A stretch of DNA of 12,854 nt, taken from assembly GCA_964649675.1 (NCBI GenBank), contig CAZYPX010000048.1, positions 1 through 12,854 on the forward strand, read 5' to 3'. Made by a program: the position numbers and the translations under genes. This document shows positions 5,670-12,854 of the stretch, piece after piece. Below the pieces are notes generated by a model. The model was not told the DNA's origin. It did no database searches and saw only the letters and a program-made list of their open reading frames with translations. The stretch is from CAZVCG01 sp964649675. Its GTDB lineage: Bacteria > Pseudomonadota > Alphaproteobacteria > UBA9219. Positions within the stretch are counted from its first letter, which is position 1. Each line of letters begins with the position of its first letter.

Positions 5670-7457
5670 GTGCGTTTATATAAACATGTATACGTTTTGA
5701 CGTTGTCGGCTTTGGCGTCTTGGCTTGTTGGCTGTTCGTTTGTTTCGGTGCCCGAACCCAAACCCACGACGGGCCGCCCGCCAACGGTGGCGGAAGTGCC
5801 GAACGCCGACGAGACGGTTCGTGGCGCTGAAGACCCGCCCATCGTCACGCTTGAGATGGGGGACCGGCTTCATGAGCGGCGCCTACAACGAACCGAGAGC
5901 TTGCCGGGATCGATTATTGTCCCCACGACGAACCTGAACGCCGTTCCCGTGACGGCAGCCTTGCAAGCCGTACTTGCGGGAACGGACGTGTCGCTGTCGT
6001 GGAGTACCGAGGCTTTCGACGCGAAACTCGTGACCGTTACAAACCTTAGCGGTCCTCTTCCTGGCGTCGTCGATAAAATATGCGCTTCAGCCAAGGTTTT
6101 CTGTATTTATCGCAACGGCATGCTTGAATTGAAGGAAAAGGAGACATTCATCATTACCCTGCCGAGCATGCCGACAAAAGCCGGAGCCAGCGCGGCCGCT
6201 GCCGCCAACAACACGATGGCCGATACGATCAGCGAACTTAGCGGGGAAAAAGCCAAGCTCGATCCGCAAGGCGGTAATTTGATTTATGTCGCCGATGTCG
6301 ATGGACACGAAAGCGTCCGCGAATATTTGTCCCAGTTGCGCCATGGGCGTCCACTGGTCGTGATGCAGCTTTATATCTGGGAAGTGACGCTTGATAAGCA
6401 AAACGGCGCGGGCATCAACTGGAAAGAATTCAATTTCAAAAGGTTCGGCGGAAACTTTCAAAACGTTCTTTTAAGCGGCGTGACGGGGTTTTCTCAGTTT
6501 GCGCACCCTGGCGTAGGCCTTGGCGCGACCTTTCAGGGGCAGGTTAGCGCCGAGGCCCTCTTTCAGTTTATTTCCACGCAAGGGCAGGTGCAGACCATCA
6601 GCAACCCGCAGCTCACATTCATATCGGGCTCAAGCGCCGAATTCCGCGTCGGCGGCGAACAACGCTATATTTCACAGGTCGGCCAGTTGACGAACGCCAA
6701 CGTCTCGGGCACGAACACGACGAACACCGGCATCGGCACCAACACGGTTTCGACCGACAGCATTCAAACCGGTTTGACCGTCATCGTGAATGGAAACTAT
6801 GAGAACGGGGTCGTATTTGCCGCTCTGGACCTTGAGATTCAGGACATCATTAGCCTGAACCCGACGACGACGCAGGGGCTTACCATAAATCTGCCGGAAA
6901 CGACGGAACGCAAGGTGTCGACGACGCTGCGCGTGCGCCCCGGCGATAATCTTGTTCTGGCGGGTCTTGTCACCTCGCGTGACCAGAACAAACGTGAAGG
7001 TGTGCCCTTGCCGTATGCGGGCCGATTGCCGACTTTTGCGGACGACCAATTTAAAAATACAGAGCTTGTTATTCTTGTTAAGCCGTCCGTCGTTCTTTTC
7101 ACGGATTCGGCCAAGAACCCTGAGGCTGAAAGCAAAAACAAGGGGTTCGATGTCGCCAAACCGGCCCTTGACGCGGTCGTTATCGATAAGGATGGCGCGA
7201 CGACGCTTAAACTGCCTGATAGCTTTTCGCATCCTCTGAAGTTGCAGGCCCAAACCGATCTGGCGCGGCCTGAACTCATGGCTCCTGCGGCCGGAGCCGT
7301 CCCTATCGGGGATGTGCCCATTTCGCCCAGCGAAGACGGCGCGCCTGTCGACAAAAGATTGATGCAGCGCGGTTTTAGCCACGCCTTTGATGAGCTTCTG
7401 GAGCCTGCGTCGGGATCGCCTCCGGGGAGTGCGGCCTTGAAAGGGAGATCAAAATGA
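5670..7457 (+). CDS. Outer-membrane secretin lipoprotein, PilN/GspD type (type IVb pilus-like)
   Basis: A 595-residue secretin that would form the outer-membrane ring of a pilus or secretion machine. The GTG start at 5670 gives a compact lipoprotein signal (MRLYKHVY..LASWLVGC) with lipobox LVGC and lipidated Cys22; GGAG at 5660-5663 is a well-placed ribosome site. An in-frame ATG at 5601 would add 23 residues before the signal and has a poorly spaced site. The N0/STN-like domain is at about 80-157 (AALQAVLAGTDVSLSW), an N1-like domain at about 160-230, and the secretin beta-barrel domain at about 230-478, ending RVRPGDNLVLAGLV and ELVILVKPSVV. A Thr/Asn/Gly-rich loop lies at about 347-364. 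The usual VPxLGDIPxLG segment is replaced by EGVPLPYAGRLPTF. A tail of about 115 residues, rich in Pro/Ala, follows. The lipoprotein form resembles R64 PilN/BfpB. The next gene overlaps by ATGA. Confidence 0.88.
   Translation: MRLYKHVYVLTLSALASWLVGCSFVSVPEPKPTTGRPPTVAEVPNADETVRGAEDPPIVTLEMGDRLHERRLQRTESLPGSIIVPTTNLNAVPVTAALQAVLAGTDVSLSWSTEAFDAKLVTVTNLSGPLPGVVDKICASAKVFCIYRNGMLELKEKETFIITLPSMPTKAGASAAAAANNTMADTISELSGEKAKLDPQGGNLIYVADVDGHESVREYLSQLRHGRPLVVMQLYIWEVTLDKQNGAGINWKEFNFKRFGGNFQNVLLSGVTGFSQFAHPGVGLGATFQGQVSAEALFQFISTQGQVQTISNPQLTFISGSSAEFRVGGEQRYISQVGQLTNANVSGTNTTNTGIGTNTVSTDSIQTGLTVIVNGNYENGVVFAALDLEIQDIISLNPTTTQGLTINLPETTERKVSTTLRVRPGDNLVLAGLVTSRDQNKREGVPLPYAGRLPTFADDQFKNTELVILVKPSVVLFTDSAKNPEAESKNKGFDVAKPALDAVVIDKDGATTLKLPDSFSHPLKLQAQTDLARPELMAPAAGAVPIGDVPISPSEDGAPVDKRLMQRGFSHAFDELLEPASGSPPGSAALKGRSK
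5674..5685. repeat. 12-base perfect palindrome GTTTATATAAAC over the secretin start
   Basis: The palindrome begins two bases after the GTG start codon and covers codons 2 to 6 of the secretin gene, close to its ribosome binding site. It could limit initiation through mRNA pairing or be a protein-binding site; a chance palindrome is also possible. Confidence 0.4.
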
Positions 7458-8773
7458 CGGGCCGCCTTGCTAAGTCGTTGGCCGGCGCGTTTTTGTTGGT
7501 TGGCGTTTTTGCGACGTTTTGTCCTGCGGCTTCCGTTGCGCGCGATGCGGCGTTCGCCGATCCGGGCTTCGTCACGACAAAGGCCGGTAGCGGCGGCGAT
7601 GCCGTCGTCGTGGAGCCTAAGGCCGAGATGGATACGGGGGAATCCGTTGTCAACGAATCCCGCCGCACGACGATTTTCTTTGTGAACAAAACCCCTTCGC
7701 CCGTCGAAGTTGTCGGGGTCGCGACGAATGATGACCTGAACGTCAAAAGCTATGTCGTGAGCAACGATTGTTCTCTGGAAGGCAAGATATTGCCATCCAG
7801 CCGATGCAGCGTCGTTGTGGAAACGATGCCGACCAATACGGGATCGTGGACGGCCGAAGTTCTGTTGACGCATAAAGGGCAGGGGCGCATCGCCCGCGCC
7901 AAGCTGATGGGCAAGGCGAGTAGCCAGTCGGTTTCCGACCGTAAGGACTCCGGTTTCACGCTTAGCACGAAGGACGTCAAGCCCATAGACTTCGGCGAAG
8001 TCGTCGCCGCCGAAGCCAAGGTTGTTCGCTCGGCGCTCATGATCAACGACAGTCCCGAAAACATCGTTTTGGTTTCCATTGATGTCATCGCCGCCGAAAA
8101 CGGTCTTGAGCGGCTCGAGCAGGGGTGTCTCGTTGATATGGAGCTTCGTCCGGGCGAATCATGCCCTGTCACGTTGCTGTGGAGGCCTGTCAACAAAGGC
8201 CTGATATCGACAGACTTGATCATCCGCCACACAGGCAAGCTGGGATTTGCCGTTATTCCTATACGCGGGGTGGCGCGCGAGCCTGCGGTTAAGGAGGCCT
8301 CGGCGGCGAAGATGGCCACTTCCGACAATCCTCAAGTGAAGCCTCCGAGTCTTGACATTGAATCCGTAGAAAAAGCCTTGGCGGGGGGCATTCCGGAATT
8401 GACGGAAGAACATCTCCCGAAAAACGTGTTCGGCCAGCCTAGATCCAGAGGCGCCCAATCTTCGTCTTTGGGCGGCGGCACGTTGCGGCTCATCGGAACC
8501 GTGGGCAATCGCGCCGTTTTGGTCAAGCCAGACGGATCGACGACGATCGTGGCCATAGGCGAGGAGGTGGATTACGGCGACGGCAGGACGGCCAAGGTGA
8601 CTCTGGTCGCGCCCAAATCCGTGGAGATTTTCGAGGATGGCAAGAAGTCCACCATTATGATCGGCTCAGCCCATGAGATCACGTCAAGGGCAAGAGGCTC
8701 AGGCGGCGGCAACGCGCCGCCTTCTTTGCGTAGAGGCGGTTCCAGTTCGGCTCTCGGAGGGGTGGATCGCTGA
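7454..8773 (+). CDS. Exported protein with two ASH/Ig-like repeats and a C-terminal PilP/GspC-type HR domain
   Basis: A 439-residue exported protein. Residues 1-29 look like a Sec signal peptide (cleavage after SVA at 27-29); Cys23 is preceded by Phe, so it is not a lipobox. Two similar beta-rich segments follow, at about 68-156 and 177-275, with the pattern of ASH/HYDIN-like Ig folds: IDFGEVV at 178-184, and in each repeat a Cys pair exactly 12 residues apart (106/118 and 225/237) in a C-x-L-P-x-C context. A linker leads to a small domain at about 342-404 (LRLIGTVGNRAVLVKPDG, VAIGEEVDYGDGRTAKV) matching the HR fold of GspC and type IV pilus PilP, which binds the secretin N-domain. A Gly/Ser/Arg-rich tail ends the protein. 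It overlaps the secretin gene by ATGA and the ATPase gene by TGATG. I infer a periplasmic connector or secretin partner. The ASH repeats are not a usual part of PilP or GspC. Confidence 0.72.
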   Translation: MTGRLAKSLAGAFLLVGVFATFCPAASVARDAAFADPGFVTTKAGSGGDAVVVEPKAEMDTGESVVNESRRTTIFFVNKTPSPVEVVGVATNDDLNVKSYVVSNDCSLEGKILPSSRCSVVVETMPTNTGSWTAEVLLTHKGQGRIARAKLMGKASSQSVSDRKDSGFTLSTKDVKPIDFGEVVAAEAKVVRSALMINDSPENIVLVSIDVIAAENGLERLEQGCLVDMELRPGESCPVTLLWRPVNKGLISTDLIIRHTGKLGFAVIPIRGVAREPAVKEASAAKMATSDNPQVKPPSLDIESVEKALAGGIPELTEEHLPKNVFGQPRSRGAQSSSLGGGTLRLIGTVGNRAVLVKPDGSTTIVAIGEEVDYGDGRTAKVTLVAPKSVEIFEDGKKSTIMIGSAHEITSRARGSGGGNAPPSLRRGGSSSALGGVDR

Positions 8774-10515
8774 TGAACCAGATCGTGACGCACGATGCTG
8801 CGGGAGGCGAAGAGTCAAAGATAAACCCGCGCCATTATGAGCTTGCCTTGGCCGAGCAGGCCATGCGCCGCACGACAGGCCGTTATTTTACGGTTGAGGA
8901 AATTCTTCGCCGCAACGGCTTCGTCGATGGAGTCGTCAAGCGTTCGAAGGCCAGCGGATCTTCCAAGGAAGACCTGACGATGCAGGCGCTCCGGCTATAC
9001 GTGCCGGTTGCGCACCAGACGGCGATGGGGCTTTGCCTGCTTGAGTTAAGCGATGGCGTGTTGAAGATTGCTATCGGCGACAGGGTGGATGATGCCGACC
9101 TTTTGCGCATCACGAACGCGTTGGAACGGGCCAACCACGAAGTCTCCAAGATCGAGGCCGAGCCGTGGGACCGCGCCGAGCTAGCACGCCTTATGCGTGA
9201 GCAAAGCGAAGTCGCCGGCGAACGCCTGCTGAGGGTTTTCGCCTCGCTGTCCAAGGATCCCGACAACGCGAGCCTCGTCGAACAGGCACTTCACGACATT
9301 CTGGCCGAAGCCTTGCAGAGCCGCACCTCGGATATCCATCTTTCGCTGCAGGAGGACGACGCGCGTTGCTGGATTCGCTACCGCATCGACGGCGACCTGA
9401 TGTACAAGCATCTTGTGCCGCATCGCGTTATGGCGCCGATCGTGACCCGCATCAAGACGGACTCGCGCATGGACGCCGCAGACCGCCAGCATCCGCAGGA
9501 CGGCAGGCTTGCGTATGAATGGCAAGGACGCATGATTGACGTTCGTGTTGCGGCTCTGCCGGTCGCGCCGTCCGGCGAAAAGCTGACCCTTCGTCTCCTC
9601 GATCGCGAAAACCTGCGAAGCTTTGACGAGCTATTCATGCATGCTCCCGTTGTCGCGGAGCGTTTGCGCAAAGCCATTCACGGCTACACCAAGGACGGCG
9701 GCCTTATCGTCGTGAGCGGGCCGACAGGTTCGGGCAAATCGACGACTCTTTACGGCATCATTCAGGAAATTGATCGCTCCGCGCGCGCCGTGTACTCGGT
9801 GGAAGCGCCCGTCGAATACGACATGCCGTTGGTGGATCAAACGTCGGTGACCGACAACTCCGCGAATTCCATCGCCGACATCATACGGGCGCTTATGCGT
9901 CACGATCCCGACGTTATCATCGTTGGCGAAATGCGTGATGGCGACACGGTCGAGGCCGCCCTAAGGGCGACGGAATCGGGTCACTTGGTCATCACGACCG
10001 TTCACGCGGTCGATGCTTTGCATACCTTAGATCGTATCGACGGCTTTCTCAGTTCGGCCTACCGGACCAGCGGCCTTTATATTCTTGGCCATGCCCTTGT
10101 CGCCAGCTTGTCCCAGCGGCTTGTCAAAACGGTTTGCCCAGCATGCCATAAGACCGAAAGGGCCATAGACATATACGGGGATGAGAGTCGTTGCGGCGAT
10201 ATAGGCTTCGAAGCAACCGATATGTTGGCCGTTTCCAACAAAAAAGGCTGCGATTTATGCGGACATACGGGCTTCCTTGGAAGAACGCTTATTCTCGAAG
10301 CCATGTTCCCGCCCGAAGATCAGGCCAGCCGCAGGGCGATCACGGAAATGATGGTGTCGAACGTGACATCGTCGGTAGCCGAACTTCCGGGCACGGTTTA
10401 CATATCCCGTAGGGAATCCATACACGACTTGATTAAACGGAACGCCATTGATGCCAACATGGGTGCTGCGCTGATGATCGAAGAGGCAGCAGCTCGTCAG
10501 AACAGGGTGCGGTAG
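8773..10515 (+). CDS. Type IV pilus/type II secretion assembly ATPase (PilQ/PilB/GspE type)
   Basis: A 580-residue cytoplasmic hexameric motor ATPase. The N-terminal part (about 60-140) resembles a GspE/MshE N-domain. N2 follows with the RYRIDGDL motif at 202-209. The ATPase core has Walker A GPTGSGKST at 316-324, Asp-box residues near EAPVEYD (344-350), Walker B VIIVGEMRD at 381-389 with catalytic Glu386, and the His box HLVITTVHA at 404-412. Two CxxC pairs (455/458 and 493/496) form the zinc-binding site typical of GspE and PilB assembly ATPases and absent from PilT retraction ATPases, so an assembly role is favoured. It energises pilin or pseudopilin polymerisation through the GspF-like protein encoded 9 bases downstream. 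All catalytic residues are present. The ATG at 8773 overlaps the upstream stop in TGATG. Confidence 0.93.
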   Translation: MNQIVTHDAAGGEESKINPRHYELALAEQAMRRTTGRYFTVEEILRRNGFVDGVVKRSKASGSSKEDLTMQALRLYVPVAHQTAMGLCLLELSDGVLKIAIGDRVDDADLLRITNALERANHEVSKIEAEPWDRAELARLMREQSEVAGERLLRVFASLSKDPDNASLVEQALHDILAEALQSRTSDIHLSLQEDDARCWIRYRIDGDLMYKHLVPHRVMAPIVTRIKTDSRMDAADRQHPQDGRLAYEWQGRMIDVRVAALPVAPSGEKLTLRLLDRENLRSFDELFMHAPVVAERLRKAIHGYTKDGGLIVVSGPTGSGKSTTLYGIIQEIDRSARAVYSVEAPVEYDMPLVDQTSVTDNSANSIADIIRALMRHDPDVIIVGEMRDGDTVEAALRATESGHLVITTVHAVDALHTLDRIDGFLSSAYRTSGLYILGHALVASLSQRLVKTVCPACHKTERAIDIYGDESRCGDIGFEATDMLAVSNKKGCDLCGHTGFLGRTLILEAMFPPEDQASRRAITEMMVSNVTSSVAELPGTVYISRRESIHDLIKRNAIDANMGAALMIEEAAARQNRVR

Positions 10516-10524
10516 GGTGAGGCC

Positions 10525-11745
10525 ATGAAATTGTATCATGCCCGCTATATACAAACGACCATGGGGGGCGGTCACGTTATTCAGGAAGACGACTTTTATC
10601 TTCCGGATGTTTCGGCCGTAAGGCGGCAGTTGCGCAGCCGCGGCCTCTGGCCTATCGACATCAGCGAACGCAAACCTCCTCTCTTTGAGTGGATGGATGT
10701 GCGTTCCCGTGAATGGCAGTTGCAATTGCTTCGCGCCTTGCGTTTTCAAACCGCGACGGCGTCGGCGGGAACGGCTCTTCTCAACATCATTGAGGGCGAA
10801 ACGGACGCGCGCCGCCGGCTGGTTTTCTTGCCGACGCGCACCGTTTTGAAGGGCGGCGGATCCTTTTCCGAAGCCTTGCGCGAACTCAAGCTGATGGACG
10901 CGGCCACCATGGCCATCATAACGGCTGGGGAGCGCGCCGGCGACCTCAAGGGCGTCATTCAGCACGCGATCGAACACGTCGAAAATAAAGGCACGCAGTA
11001 CAAGGCCATCGTCGCGGCGCTCAGCTGGCTTTCGTTCGACATCGTCAGCATCATCGGCTCGCTTTGGGGCATGCAGTTCGGCTTGATCCCGTATCTTAAA
11101 GGCCAAGGCACTAAAAACACCGATCCTTTGTCTTTCGAGCGATTTGAAAAGGGCATCAGCATGGTCACGTGGGTCAACGGGACGTTACTTTTCCTGACGT
11201 CGGCGCTGATTATCGGCGTGACCTTTCTAGGCGCCTCCTATTGGCTTAACCGTCATAAGCCGAACCATTATACGGGGCGCCTTATGATGAAGCTTCCTCT
11301 TATCTCGAGTTATCTGCAGAACGTCAGCATTCAGGATACATGCAAGCTGATGGCGCGCCTGCTGCACGGCAAGGTTCCTCTTACCGAAGCCATAAAAATC
11401 ATCATTGAAGGAACGGTCGAGCCTGCCGCGCGCCGCTATTGGACGGAATGTCAGGGGCGAGTGATGGCGGGCGTCGAGCCTGCGCGCGCCATGGCGCGCT
11501 GGCCTTTGGGTAAAGCCGAACGTGACCAGATTGTAACGGTGCAATCCGTTGACCAGCTATCGCTTGTATATGAATCGATAGCGGCGGAACGCGCTTTGAT
11601 GGCCAAAGCGGACCAGCGCAAATTGTTTAAACTCGGCATCTTTTCTCTTATGCTTTTGGCGGGCGTGACGGTTCTCACGGCGATCTATCTTTTGATGCTG
11701 CAGAACGAAAGCTTCCTGACCAGCCTGAACGAACTGCGAGGATAG
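10525..11745 (+). CDS. Inner-membrane platform protein, GspF/PilR type
   Basis: A 406-residue polytopic protein of the T2SSF/PilC family, the platform on which pilins are assembled and to which the ATPase docks. The first cytoplasmic T2SSF domain covers about 65-165 and contains the classic ITAGERAGDL at 132-141. Hydrophobic segments lie at about 163-188, 218-240 and 370-391. The second T2SSF domain covers about 265-365 and begins QDTCKLMARLLHGKVPLTEAI. At the place of the second GE-x-G-x-L motif it has VQSVDQLS (338-345), so that copy is altered. A GTGAGG ribosome site lies just before the ATG, 9 bases after the ATPase stop. Length and domain order are normal for the family. In R64 thin-pilus terms it corresponds to PilR, and its position directly after the ATPase is the standard one. 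Confidence 0.9.
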   Translation: MKLYHARYIQTTMGGGHVIQEDDFYLPDVSAVRRQLRSRGLWPIDISERKPPLFEWMDVRSREWQLQLLRALRFQTATASAGTALLNIIEGETDARRRLVFLPTRTVLKGGGSFSEALRELKLMDAATMAIITAGERAGDLKGVIQHAIEHVENKGTQYKAIVAALSWLSFDIVSIIGSLWGMQFGLIPYLKGQGTKNTDPLSFERFEKGISMVTWVNGTLLFLTSALIIGVTFLGASYWLNRHKPNHYTGRLMMKLPLISSYLQNVSIQDTCKLMARLLHGKVPLTEAIKIIIEGTVEPAARRYWTECQGRVMAGVEPARAMARWPLGKAERDQIVTVQSVDQLSLVYESIAAERALMAKADQRKLFKLGIFSLMLLAGVTVLTAIYLLMLQNESFLTSLNELRG

Positions 11746-11747
11746 GC

Positions 11748-12821
11748 ATGAACGAAAATTCCCAACTCGGGGTTCACGGAACGACGGAACCGGAAAAAAA
11801 ACCGGAGCATCTGGCGCCCCAGCATGACGTTGTTGCCATTCAGCCGGTCCTCAGCGGCTCTCGTCCGGGCGAGCCCGAACGCGAAAACGACGCCTTGCGC
11901 AGCCTTATAGGAGGCATTGGCGCGCCGCATGATTACTATTTTCCGCCGGAGATCATCGGCGGCTGCTGTCCGCGCGTGCAAGGCGAAGAAGAGCAAATCG
12001 TCTGGAACGCGGCCGCCGAAGCTTCGGATAGCGAACGCGTACATGTTGTGTATCAGGCTAAAGGCGATAAAATTTGGTATTTGGCCGTCCGTTCGCTGGA
12101 TTTGGCTTCGTTTCCCAACACATGGTGTCCTTTCGCGTCTTTGTTGCCCGGCATGAAGGATGCGAAGCCGCCGCCGGTCTGCTACACCTATTTCAGCGAT
12201 GAGGCGGCCACGATGATGACGGTTATGTCCGATGGACTTCAAATTCATCGTGGCACGTCTTCCGTTGTTCGGGCCAAGGCGGAGCGAACGTCGAGGGCGT
12301 TGGGCGACGCGCCTGTTATCGAGCTTGTGCCCGACGTGATCCATAAATTGACTCCCGCGCCGTGGCTGTCCATGTCCATATTCGAAGACCGCGCGCGCCG
12401 TATTTTGGCCGCGCTGGCGGTCGTGTCGGGAGTCGTCTTTGCAGGTCTCGCCTTTGTCATATGGTTTTTCGCGACAATGGCGATGATCACCGCGCATGTG
12501 GATATGCGGGAGGCGCGGGAAAGAACGGAACAAAAGACGGTTATGCTGATGCAGTCGGTCCAAAATTTGCGCGCCAGCCCCATGCGTGAGCAGTTGGCCA
12601 AGTTTGCGGATCTGAACGATGGCCTGTTGGCCGTCAACGGCTATCTGGAGATTTATCAGATCAAGAACAACAAAATGCTGTGGCGCGCCATCGTTCCGGC
12701 CAACATCACCTCGAATCGCATTACGGAGATGGGTGGGCAGACTCTCGATACGAGCGCTCAAGGGGTCATCATAGGCAACTCGCGCGAATCTCTTACGCTT
12801 GGGGCGGGAGTGAAACCATGA
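11748..12821 (+). CDS. Bitopic inner-membrane protein of the pilus-like operon, family not recognised
   Basis: I do not recognise the family of this 357-residue protein. It has a charged, disordered-looking N-terminus (1-55, Pro/Glu rich), a predicted cytoplasmic domain at about 56-205 containing GGCCPR (71-76) and WYLAVRSLDLASF (110-122), a single membrane helix at about 219-245, and a periplasmic part that starts as a probable coiled coil (250-290) and ends in a small beta-like domain (about 295-345). This topology, a cytoplasmic domain, one helix, then a coiled coil and a small periplasmic domain, is that of GspL, of the PilM-PilN pair, or of R64 PilO-type accessory proteins. The position after the platform gene fits an assembly-platform role linking the motor to the periplasmic connector. 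The gene begins 2 bases after the previous stop, with GAGGA nearby as ribosome site, and overlaps the next gene by ATGA. Confidence 0.6.
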   Translation: MNENSQLGVHGTTEPEKKPEHLAPQHDVVAIQPVLSGSRPGEPERENDALRSLIGGIGAPHDYYFPPEIIGGCCPRVQGEEEQIVWNAAAEASDSERVHVVYQAKGDKIWYLAVRSLDLASFPNTWCPFASLLPGMKDAKPPPVCYTYFSDEAATMMTVMSDGLQIHRGTSSVVRAKAERTSRALGDAPVIELVPDVIHKLTPAPWLSMSIFEDRARRILAALAVVSGVVFAGLAFVIWFFATMAMITAHVDMREARERTEQKTVMLMQSVQNLRASPMREQLAKFADLNDGLLAVNGYLEIYQIKNNKMLWRAIVPANITSNRITEMGGQTLDTSAQGVIIGNSRESLTLGAGVKP

Positions 12822-12854
12822 AAACGGATATCCATGCCATCGGCAAGGCCTTCA
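12818..12854 (+). CDS. Start of a further pilus-operon gene, cut by right edge
   Basis: An ATG at 12818-12820 overlaps the previous stop (ATGA) and is preceded by GGGAG at 12807-12811. Only twelve residues, MKTDIHAIGKAF, are visible, so no function can be given. The overlap style matches the other junctions of this operon, which supports a real start. Confidence 0.6.
   Translation, partial: MKTDIHAIGKAF

Noticed and set aside
6839..7873. Minus-strand open frames of 344 codons (6839-7873) and 236 codons (6672-7382) opposite the secretin and ASH-HR genes
   Set aside because: They cross the boundary of two real overlapping genes, have Arg/His/Ser-rich shadow composition and no recognisable motif.
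10255..11106. Minus-strand open frame of 283 codons opposite the ATPase end and GspF-like gene
   Set aside because: It lies antisense to two confidently identified genes, with shadow composition.
11685..12761. Minus-strand open frame of 358 codons almost mirroring the bitopic protein gene
   Set aside because: It is Arg/His-rich, as expected from the antisense of GC-biased codons, has no domain or start signal, and the plus-strand gene has tight operon junctions and a membrane helix.
1..12854. CRISPR arrays, tRNA or rRNA genes, insertion sequences
   Set aside because: No regularly spaced repeats, cloverleaf-like segments, transposase motifs or terminal inverted repeats were seen on either strand.

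Overview
The window looks like part of an alphaproteobacterial chromosome. Three things point there: a hopanoid biosynthesis cluster of the hpnA/hpnB/hpnC type, a chemoreceptor-like protein whose HAMP region carries the 'AVQVFKDKA' signature common in Rhodospirillales-like chemoreceptors, and dense, moderately GC-rich coding with a type IVb pilus-like operon. The genus cannot be fixed from this sequence; an uncultured or environmental Rhodospirillales/Micavibrionales-like lineage would fit, but that is inference.

Left part (1-5427), mostly minus strand. Reading leftwards there is a class D12 DNA adenine methyltransferase (5427-4192), hpnA (4149-3148), then a plus-strand chemoreceptor-like gene (1798-3138), then hpnB (1575-424) and the N-terminal part of hpnC (427 to the left edge). 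hpnB and hpnC overlap in an ATGA. In many alphaproteobacteria hpnA and hpnB are adjacent; here the inverted receptor gene separates them. The receptor has a sensor, two membrane segments and a HAMP domain, but a shortened and degenerate signalling hairpin. Its stop codon and that of hpnA lie 9 bases apart inside one stem-loop.

Middle (5428-5669). A 242-base divergent intergenic region, the likely control region for both the methylase/hpnA side and the pilus side. It holds two short inverted repeats and a TTAACGA direct repeat.

Right part (5670-12854), plus strand. A tightly packed operon encodes a secretin lipoprotein, an exported protein with two ASH/Ig-like repeats and a PilP/GspC-type HR domain, a GspE/PilQ-type assembly ATPase, a GspF/PilR-type inner-membrane platform protein, a bitopic inner-membrane protein of unrecognised family, and the start of a further gene cut by the right edge. 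Gene junctions are ATGA or TGATG overlaps, or gaps of 9 and 2 bases. Together they form an outer-membrane channel, a periplasmic connector, a motor and a platform: the core of a type IVb pilus (R64 thin-pilus-like) or type II secretion-like machine. No pilin or prepilin peptidase is seen here; they would be expected further right. The most unusual elements are the ASH-HR fusion protein, the bitopic protein and the degenerate chemoreceptor inside the hopanoid locus.
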